NCBI GenBank assembly: GCA_001898415.1
Contig: MKTU01000019.1
Location: 1-60,338, forward strand
Origin: Rhodanobacter sp. 67-28
GTDB lineage: Bacteria; Pseudomonadota; Gammaproteobacteria; Xanthomonadales; Rhodanobacteraceae
Direction of reading: 5' to 3'
DNA: 60,338 bases
The notes under the pieces were generated by a model. That model was not told the origin of the DNA. It made no database searches and saw only the letters and a program-made list of their open reading frames with translations. Shown piece after piece: positions 54,785-60,338 of the stretch. The position numbers and the translations under genes are program-made. How positions within the stretch are numbered: the first letter of the stretch is position 1; each line of letters starts with the position of its first letter.

Positions 54785-56344
54785 TCAGCGTGGCCGCCAG
54801 CGGGTTTCGTAGAGATCGAAACGGCGGTCCTTGAGGTTGGTCACCGCGCCGGCGTTGCGCGCGCGGGCCAGGGTTGCCAGGTGCAGGTCGGCGAACAGCA
54901 CGGTCTCGATGTTCGGCGTGGAGTCGGCGGCGATGCCGTCGCGGGCGAAGCCGAAGTCGCTGGGCGTGAGGATGCAGCTTTGCCCGTACTGGATGTCGAA
55001 GTTGTTGACCCCGGGCAGGTTGCCCACGTTGCCGGACAGCACCACGTAGCACTGGTTCTCGATCGCCCGCGCCTGCGCGCAGTAGCGCACGCGCAGGTAG
55101 CCCTCGCGCACGTCGGTGCAGAACGGCACGAACAGGATCAGCGCACCCTGGTCGACGAGGTGGCGCGCCACCTCGGGGAACTCCGAGTCGTAGCAGATCA
55201 TCACCCCGATCGGGCCGCAGTCGGTGAGCACGGTGGCCGCGCTGTCGCCGCCGGCGATGTTCCACACGTTGCGCTCGCTGGGCGTGGGGTGCAGCTTCTC
55301 GCGCTCGTGCAGCGAGCCGTCGCGCAGGCACACGTAACAGACGTTGTGGATGTCGCCGTTGGCCTGCTCGGTGGGATGCGTGCCGGCGATGATGTTGATG
55401 TTGTAATGGACGGCCAGACGGCTGAACAGCTCCTTCACCTGCGGCGTGTAGTGGCTGAGCTTGCGGATCGAATCCACCGGCGACAGCTCGGTGTTCTCGA
55501 TCGACAGCAACTGCAGCGTGATCAGTTCGGGGAAGGTGACGAAGTCGGCGTTGTAGTCGGCGGCGATGTCGGTGAAATACTCGACCTGGGTGGCGAACTC
55601 CTCGAACGAGGCGATGCGCCGCTGCTGGTACTGCACTGACGCCACCCGCACCGCGTCGGGCAGGCGCTGCGGCGAGGGGATCGAGGGCGTGTCGGGCTGG
55701 TCGAGCAGTTGCGGGTTGCGCCAGACCAAGTGCACGGCGTAGCCCAGCGACTCGTGGTCGGAGGGCACGTAGCCGCGCAGCAGGCCGATCACCTCGAAAT
55801 CGTTGGACAGCTGGAAGCTCAGCGTGAGGTCGCGCCGCCGGCCTTCGGTCACCGCCTGCACGTAGGACTCGGCACTGCCGTAGCGCGCGATGTTCTTCGC
55901 CAGCCCCGGAATGCGCCCGCCGAACACGATGCCGCGCAGCTTGAGATTCATGCACAACCGCTTGCGCGCGCGATACAGCCGCTGGCCGATGCGCATGCCG
56001 CGGTAGTCGGGGTGCACCACGACTTCCATGCCGTACAGCCAGTTGCCGTCCGGCTTGTGGCGCGAGGCCATGCCGCCGCCGGTGATCTCCATCCAGGTGT
56101 GCGGCGCCAGCGCGGTGGCTTCGTCGATGCGGAAGGTGGCGCAGTAGCCGACGATGCGATCGTCGTACTCGACCACGAACTGGCCTTCCGGGAAGTGCGT
56201 CTGCTGTGAGCGCAGCATCTCGGCCGAATGGCCCCATTCCGGGCCGTAGACCCGCCCGGTGAGTTCCACCAATTGCGGCACGTCGACCGGCCGCGCCTGG
56301 CGCAACAACAACCGCGGGGTGTTTTCACTGGATTTGCCTGCCAT
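54785..56344 (-). CDS. GNAT acetyltransferase / carbon-nitrogen hydrolase fusion
   Basis: 519-aa two-domain protein. The N-terminal GNAT domain (about 10-205) has the acetyl-CoA loop region HPDYRGMRIGQRLY. The C-terminal nitrilase-superfamily domain (about 225-515) shows the Glu-Lys-Cys triad: Glu in FPELIT, Lys in REKLHPT, and Cys in GVMICYDSEFPE. Such fusions are known in bacteria, but the substrate is unassigned. Whether acyl transfer and amide hydrolysis act on one molecule is unknown. It is divergent from hutF with a 90-bp gap. Start at 56344; an ATG three codons upstream is equally possible. Confidence 0.9.
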   Translation of the reverse strand: MAGKSSENTPRLLLRQARPVDVPQLVELTGRVYGPEWGHSAEMLRSQQTHFPEGQFVVEYDDRIVGYCATFRIDEATALAPHTWMEITGGGMASRHKPDGNWLYGMEVVVHPDYRGMRIGQRLYRARKRLCMNLKLRGIVFGGRIPGLAKNIARYGSAESYVQAVTEGRRRDLTLSFQLSNDFEVIGLLRGYVPSDHESLGYAVHLVWRNPQLLDQPDTPSIPSPQRLPDAVRVASVQYQQRRIASFEEFATQVEYFTDIAADYNADFVTFPELITLQLLSIENTELSPVDSIRKLSHYTPQVKELFSRLAVHYNINIIAGTHPTEQANGDIHNVCYVCLRDGSLHEREKLHPTPSERNVWNIAGGDSAATVLTDCGPIGVMICYDSEFPEVARHLVDQGALILFVPFCTDVREGYLRVRYCAQARAIENQCYVVLSGNVGNLPGVNNFDIQYGQSCILTPSDFGFARDGIAADSTPNIETVLFADLHLATLARARNAGAVTNLKDRRFDLYETRWRPR

Positions 56345-56434
56345 GCGGGCCATTATGCATGGGCGTGTCGAGGCTCGGGTGAAGGCGCGGCAGAGGCACG
56401 GTTACACTGGCGACCATCGCAACGGAGACCATCG

Positions 56435-57802
56435 ATGAACGAAACCAGCCGCAGCACCAGCTACCGGGCCGGACGGTTGTGGCGAGACGGCGAATGGCAG
56501 CGCGATGCCAGCTTCGCGGTGGACGCCGGTGGTGCGCTGGTCGACGCGAGCGACGGCATCGAGACGATCGGCCAGTGGGTGTTGCCCGGCATGCCGAACC
56601 TCCATTCCCATGCGTTCCAGCGCGCGATGGCAGGCCTGGCCGAACGCCGGGGAAGGGCGGACGACAGCTTCTGGAGCTGGCGCGAGGCGATGTACGGCTT
56701 TGCCGCGGTGATCGACCCGGAGTCGCTGCAGGCGATCGCCGCGCAGCTCTACGTCGAGATGCTCAAGGCCGGCTACACCCGCGTGTGCGAATTCCACTAC
56801 CTGCACCACCGGCCCGACGGCACGCCGTACGCGCAGGCCGAGGCCATGTCGCTGGCGCTGGTCGAGGCCGCGCGCGAGGCCGGCATCGGCCTGACCCTGC
56901 TGCCGGTGCTGTACATGAGCGGCGGTTTCGACGGCCGCGCGCTGGGCGAACGGCAGCGGCGCTTCGGCCACGACGTGGACGGCTACCTGCGCCTGCTCGA
57001 CACGCTGCAGGCGCACGCCGATCGCGACCTGCGCGTCGGCACCGCGCTGCATTCGCTGCGCGCCGTGCCGGAGGCGGCGTTGCGCGAAGTGCTCGCCGAC
57101 TCGCGGGTGCGTCGCGGGCCGATCCACATCCACATCGCCGAGCAGATCGGCGAGGTGCAGGATTGCCTGTCCATCCGCGGCGCCCGCCCGGTCGAGTGGC
57201 TGTTCGACCACGCCGAGGTCGATGCCCGCTGGTGCCTGGTACACGCCACGCACCTGACCGAGGCGGAGACCGCACGGATCGCCGCCAGCGGCGCGGTGGC
57301 CGGGTTGTGTCCGACCACCGAGGCGAATCTCGGCGACGGCCTGTTTCCGCTGGCGGCCTACCTCGATGCCGGGGGCACGTTCGGCATCGGCTCGGATTCG
57401 CACATTTCCATTTCGCCGGTGGAAGAACTGCGCTGGCTCGAATACGGCCAGCGACTGCTCACCCGTCGCCGCAACATCGCCGCCCGCCAGCCCGGGGCCA
57501 GCGTGGGCGAGACGCTGTGGCGCGGCGCTCTGGCCGGCGGCGCGCGCGCCAGCGGCTTGCCGGGCGGCGAGTTGCATGCCGGCGCGCCCGCCGACCTGAT
57601 CGTGCTGGACGAAAACTCGCCGCTGCTCGCCGCGCGCGATGAGACCTCCGTGCTCGACAGCTGGCTGTTCGCCGGCAACACGCCGCTGGCGCGCGACGTG
57701 ATGCGGGGCGGTCGCTGGGTGGTGCGCGATTTCCGCCACCATGACGAGGAACGCATTGCAGCGCGGTATCGCACCGCCGTGCAGCGGATCGCCGCCGGCT
57801 GA
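56435..57802 (+). CDS. hutF: Formimidoylglutamate deiminase HutF
   Basis: 455-aa amidohydrolase converting N-formimino-L-glutamate to N-formyl-L-glutamate and ammonia, the branch of histidine degradation that needs an N-formylglutamate deformylase. Metal ligands are in MPNLHSHAFQRAM, with IHIHIAEQ, LVHATHLTE and GIGSDSHISISP (catalytic Asp/His). CEFHYLHH is typical of HutF. A ribosome site (CGGAGA) precedes the ATG. With hutI on the other side of the locus this indicates the five-step hut pathway. Confidence 0.94.
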   Translation: MNETSRSTSYRAGRLWRDGEWQRDASFAVDAGGALVDASDGIETIGQWVLPGMPNLHSHAFQRAMAGLAERRGRADDSFWSWREAMYGFAAVIDPESLQAIAAQLYVEMLKAGYTRVCEFHYLHHRPDGTPYAQAEAMSLALVEAAREAGIGLTLLPVLYMSGGFDGRALGERQRRFGHDVDGYLRLLDTLQAHADRDLRVGTALHSLRAVPEAALREVLADSRVRRGPIHIHIAEQIGEVQDCLSIRGARPVEWLFDHAEVDARWCLVHATHLTEAETARIAASGAVAGLCPTTEANLGDGLFPLAAYLDAGGTFGIGSDSHISISPVEELRWLEYGQRLLTRRRNIAARQPGASVGETLWRGALAGGARASGLPGGELHAGAPADLIVLDENSPLLAARDETSVLDSWLFAGNTPLARDVMRGGRWVVRDFRHHDEERIAARYRTAVQRIAAG

Positions 57803-57906
57803 GTCGACGGCGGCCGGCTGAACGGTTGCCATCGTGCGCCACACCCTTGTCATCGCCCGCGCGCGAATGCCGTTGATGGGGGCACTTCCCTCATCTGGAG
57901 CGTGCC

Positions 57907-58068
57907 ATGCGTCGATTCCTGCATCGTGTTTCCGCCGCCGCGTTGCTGTTGCTGTTTGGCGCGACGCTGGCCGGCTGCGTGGTGGTGCCCGCGCGCGGGC
58001 GCGCGTGGGTGCCGGGCCACTGGGCGGCACCGCATGTCTGGGTGGGCGGGCACTGGCGTTATCGCTGA
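57907..58068 (+). CDS. YXWGXW-type mini lipoprotein
   Basis: 53-aa predicted lipoprotein: basic N-terminus, hydrophobic stretch, lipobox LAGC (Cys near 24), then a short Trp/Gly/His-rich tail with the repeat WVPGHWAAPH, WVGGHW. The short WxxGHW units are typical of YXWGXW-repeat envelope proteins, whose function is unknown. It is below usual gene-calling length. Confidence 0.72.
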   Translation: MRRFLHRVSAAALLLLFGATLAGCVVVPARGRAWVPGHWAAPHVWVGGHWRYR

Positions 58069-58169
58069 GCATGCCAGCCGGCGGCGTGACCATCGGCAGG
58101 GGTGACGGCGCCGGCGCGGGAGTATGTTGCCCGCTCGCATGCGGCATGCCGCCGCAGTCGGGAACGCGC

Positions 58170-58616
58170 ATGAATCAGGCACGCCGCTCGGCGGGCGCCG
58201 CCATCCTGCGGGGTGGCCTGGTGGCCGGCACCATCGACATCGGCGCGGCGTCGCTGATCAACATGGTCGACCCGCTGATCATCCTGCGCGCGATCGCCAG
58301 CGGCCTGCTCGGCCGTGCGGCGTTCGCCGGCGGCTTGCCGGTGTCGCTGCTGGGGCTGGTGCTGCAGTGGGCGATGTCGCTGCTGATCGCGGCGATCTTC
58401 GTGCTGGCCGCGCAGCGCCTGGCGTGGATGGGTCGCCGCTGGATCGCGGCGGGTCTGGCCTACGGCGTGGTGGTCTTCGTGGTGATGGAGTTCGTGGTGG
58501 TGCCGCTGTCGGCCGCGAAGAATCCGCACTTCACGGTGCTGTCGCTGCTGGAGAACGTGCTGGCAATGCTGCTGTACGGCCTGATCATCGCGTTCTTCGC
58601 GCGGCGGGTGCGCTAA
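58170..58616 (+). CDS. Small four-TM membrane protein, function unknown
   Basis: 148-aa hydrophobic protein with about four TM segments (about 12-35, 55-80, 88-108, 122-143). The sequence GGLVAGTIDIGAASLIN at the start resembles small YagU/DUF1440-like membrane proteins, but I cannot assign it with confidence. The ATG at 58170 (MNQARR) is chosen because the preceding frame is not conserved and has no signal. It lies between the mini lipoprotein and the MFS gene on the same strand. Confidence 0.7.
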   Translation: MNQARRSAGAAILRGGLVAGTIDIGAASLINMVDPLIILRAIASGLLGRAAFAGGLPVSLLGLVLQWAMSLLIAAIFVLAAQRLAWMGRRWIAAGLAYGVVVFVVMEFVVVPLSAAKNPHFTVLSLLENVLAMLLYGLIIAFFARRVR

Positions 58617-58659
58617 GCTTTCCGGTCTTTCCGGTTCGCGCGCAGCGCAGGCATTGGAC

Positions 58660-59943
58660 GTGACGACAGCTTCGATGCCCGCGGCGGTGCCCTCATCCCC
58701 GGACGCCGCCGCGCGCTACATCCATCACGGCACGCCAGACTTCCGCCGCACCAATCTCGCCCTGTTCGCCGCCGGCTTCGCCACGTTCGGCCTGCTGTAC
58801 TGCGTGCAGCCGCTGATGCCGGAGTTCAGCCGCCACTACGGGGTGAGCGAGGCGGGCGCGGCGCTGTCGTTGTCGTTGACCACCGGGGTGCTGGCGTTCG
58901 CGATGCTGTTTGCCGGCGCGCTGTCGGACGCGTGGGGACGCAAGTCGCTGATGGTGGCCTCGCTGCTCAGCTCGGCGGTGCTGGTGCTGGTGACTGCGAT
59001 GATGCCGGACTGGTACGCACTGCTGGTGGTGCGCACGCTGCTGGGGCTGACCCTGAGCGGCTTGCCGGCGGTGGCGATGACCTATCTCAGCGAGGAGATG
59101 CACGTCGAGTCGATCGGCCTGGGCATGGGCCTGTACATCAGCGGCAGTGCGGTAGGCGGCATGGGCGGGCGGCTGATCACCGGGGTGCTGGCGGACTTCT
59201 TCGGCTGGCGCGTCGGGGTGGCGGTGGTGGCGGTGATCGGCCTCGTCGCCGCGCTGGTGTTCTGGCGGATGCTGCCGGCCTCGCGGCATTTCACGCCGCA
59301 GCCGTTGCGCTGGCGCACGGTCGCGGGACGCTTCAACGGCATCTTCCATGACCGCGGTTTGCCGTGGCTGTTCGTCGAAGGCTTCCTGCTGCTCGGCGCG
59401 TTCGTCACCGTCTACAACTATCTCGGCTATCGGCTGCTGGCGCCGCCGTACAACTTGAGCCAGGCAGTCGTGGGCCTGATCTTCGGCATCTATCTGGTGG
59501 GCACGTTCAGCTCGGCGTGGATGGGCCACCTGGCCGGCAAGCTGGGCCGGCGCAAGGTGCTGTGGACGGCGCTGGCGCTGATGCTGGCCGGGGTGGCGCT
59601 GACCACGGCGCAACCGTTGTGGCTGGTGATGGCCGGCATCGTGGCGGTGACGTTCGGCTTCTTCGGCGGCCACTCGATCGTCAGCAGCTGGGTCGGCCGC
59701 CGCGCCGGCGCGGCGAAGGCGCAGGCCGCGTCGGTCTACCTGTTCTGCTACTACATGGGCTCGAGCATTGCCGGCGCCAGCGGCGGATTGTTCTACGCCT
59801 CGCATGGCTGGGCGGGCGTGGCGTTGTTCGTCGGCGTGCTGGTGCTGCTCGGCCTGCTGATCGCGCTGTGGCTGTTCCGCCTGCCGCCGCTGGTCAACGT
59901 GGCCACGGCGCCGACGCCGATGAGCAAGGGCGCGATGGGGTAG
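58660..59943 (+). CDS. MFS transporter, YnfM-like
   Basis: 427-aa 12-TM major facilitator. It resembles E. coli YnfM throughout: HHGTPDFRRTNLALFAAGFA, FGLLYCVQPLMPEFS, SDAWGRKSLMV (motif A), GLPAVAMTYLSEEMH and GGRLITGVLADFFGWR. Substrate unknown; relatives are drug/arabinose-type efflux carriers. The start is uncertain: GTG 58660 has a GCAGG site 8 bp upstream, while TTG 58654 and ATG 58675 are alternatives. The TAG stop lies inside a REP palindrome. Confidence 0.85.
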   Translation: MTTASMPAAVPSSPDAAARYIHHGTPDFRRTNLALFAAGFATFGLLYCVQPLMPEFSRHYGVSEAGAALSLSLTTGVLAFAMLFAGALSDAWGRKSLMVASLLSSAVLVLVTAMMPDWYALLVVRTLLGLTLSGLPAVAMTYLSEEMHVESIGLGMGLYISGSAVGGMGGRLITGVLADFFGWRVGVAVVAVIGLVAALVFWRMLPASRHFTPQPLRWRTVAGRFNGIFHDRGLPWLFVEGFLLLGAFVTVYNYLGYRLLAPPYNLSQAVVGLIFGIYLVGTFSSAWMGHLAGKLGRRKVLWTALALMLAGVALTTAQPLWLVMAGIVAVTFGFFGGHSIVSSWVGRRAGAAKAQAASVYLFCYYMGSSIAGASGGLFYASHGWAGVALFVGVLVLLGLLIALWLFRLPPLVNVATAPTPMSKGAMG

Positions 59944-60027
59944 GGCGGGCACTGCCCGCCGATGTGCGGAGTCGAGAGCGGTGAGCGCCGATGTGCGGTG
60001 CGCAGCGGCGGGCGGTGCCCGCCCTAC
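59940..60027. repeat. REP-type palindrome pair (BIME-like)
   Basis: Two 21-bp units in inverted orientation (59940-59960 and 60007-60027) match at 20 of 21 positions. Each starts or ends with GTAGGGCGGGC and contains its own hairpin (GGCGGGC - 3 nt - GCCCGCC). A 9-bp sequence GATGTGCGG occurs twice between them. The left unit supplies the MFS stop codon. This is the structure of REP elements that RAYT transposases mobilise; no RAYT gene is in the window. Confidence 0.85.
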
Positions 60028-60058
60028 GGGTGACGCGGAAGGTGGCGCGAGTCCGGGC

Positions 60059-60338
60059 TCATGGCGCGGCCGACTTCAGCATCCCGTTTACGGTGTCGTA
60101 ATCGCCGTCGTTCGCGGCTGCTGGAAGCCCGAGCAGGTGGGTCATCAGCGGATACACGTCCACGTTCGGGAAGGCGGGGACTTTCGCGCCGACGCGGAAC
60201 GCCGGGCCGTGCGCGATGAAGATCGCCTGCATGGCAGGCTCGGCGTTGTCGTAGCCGTGGTTGCCCAGGCTGGGCGGGTCCTTCTTCGCGGCCAGCTTGG
60301 CGCGGCTGGCGATGCGCCAGTGCACGTTGGCCAGGCAG
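60059..60338 (-). CDS. Nucleotide pyrophosphatase/phosphodiesterase family protein, C-terminal part
   Basis: The last 92 or so codons of a gene running off the window end. The fragment NHGYDN, then PAMQAIFIAHGPAFRVGAKV and FPNVDVYPLMTHLLGL, matches the C-terminal end of type I phosphodiesterase / ENPP-like members of the alkaline phosphatase superfamily, including the metal-binding GHGYDN-type His. The true start and any signal peptide are outside the window. Confidence 0.85.
   Translation of the reverse strand, partial: CLANVHWRIASRAKLAAKKDPPSLGNHGYDNAEPAMQAIFIAHGPAFRVGAKVPAFPNVDVYPLMTHLLGLPAAANDGDYDTVNGMLKSAAP

Overview
The window is a GC-rich, gene-dense stretch of a gammaproteobacterial chromosome. 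The gene content points to the Xanthomonadales, most likely the Rhodanobacteraceae (Rhodanobacter/Dyella type): a complete ccm cluster next to a MetX-family acyltransferase, kynurenine 3-monooxygenase, a type II secretion operon with gspN, polyhydroxyalkanoate genes, and lolCD-comEC-exbBD-msbA-lpxK in the usual gammaproteobacterial order. The taxonomic placement is an inference from gene content and base composition. I see no phage, plasmid, IS element or CRISPR array; the only mobile-looking DNA is small palindromic or heptad repeats.

Layout. (1) 1-8859, minus strand: a cut-off tRNA-Leu(CAA), cysteine dioxygenase, a MetX-family acyltransferase, and the cytochrome c maturation operon ccmABCDEFGHI, joined mostly by 4-bp start/stop overlaps but interrupted by heptad repeats at ccmE/ccmF. 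(2) 9118-11712: an ECF sigma factor convergent with a di-heme c-type cytochrome lipoprotein carrying an Ig-like domain. (3) 12207-22926, plus strand: a full type II secretion operon in the circularly permuted order G-H-I-J-K-L-M-N-C-D-E-F. (4) 23032-26554, minus: a DUF3293 protein, kynurenine 3-monooxygenase, and a secreted M4 metalloprotease (a plausible type II substrate) with a terminator-like hairpin in its leader. (5) 26899-28866: a cytochrome c / FTR1 iron permease fusion behind a Fur-box-like site. (6) 28877-30251: acetoacetyl-CoA reductase and the PhaR regulator with PhaR-type inverted repeats. (7) 30341-35111: a MarR-controlled EmrAB-OMF tripartite efflux operon with an operator at its start. 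(8) 35181-39021: TatD hydrolase, two tandem glycine-zipper lipoproteins, a SleB-type wall hydrolase, and YgfZ. (9) 39153-43509: succinate dehydrogenase sdhCDAB bracketed by assembly factors, an SDHAF4-like DUF1674 protein in front and SdhE plus YgfX behind. (10) 43603-51927: the envelope block lolC, lolD, comEC, exbB, exbD, msbA, lpxK. (11) 51955-57802: hutI, a CLC antiporter, a GNAT-nitrilase fusion, and divergent hutF. (12) 57907-60338: a mini-lipoprotein, a small membrane protein, a YnfM-like MFS transporter ending inside a REP-type palindrome pair, and the 3' end of a phosphodiesterase gene.

How the parts fit. The ccm machinery attaches heme to exported cytochromes, two of which are encoded here (the di-heme lipoprotein and the FTR1 fusion). 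The type II system would export folded periplasmic proteins such as the M4 protease. The sdh block places structural genes with FAD-insertion and assembly factors. The lol/msbA/lpxK block serves lipoprotein and lipid A delivery to the outer membrane. The hut genes indicate histidine degradation by the formylglutamate route. No clearly undescribed multi-gene system stands out; the best leads are the ECF sigma / Ig-di-heme pair, the protease leader hairpin, the heptad repeats that add codons to ccmE and ccmH, and the operator candidates.
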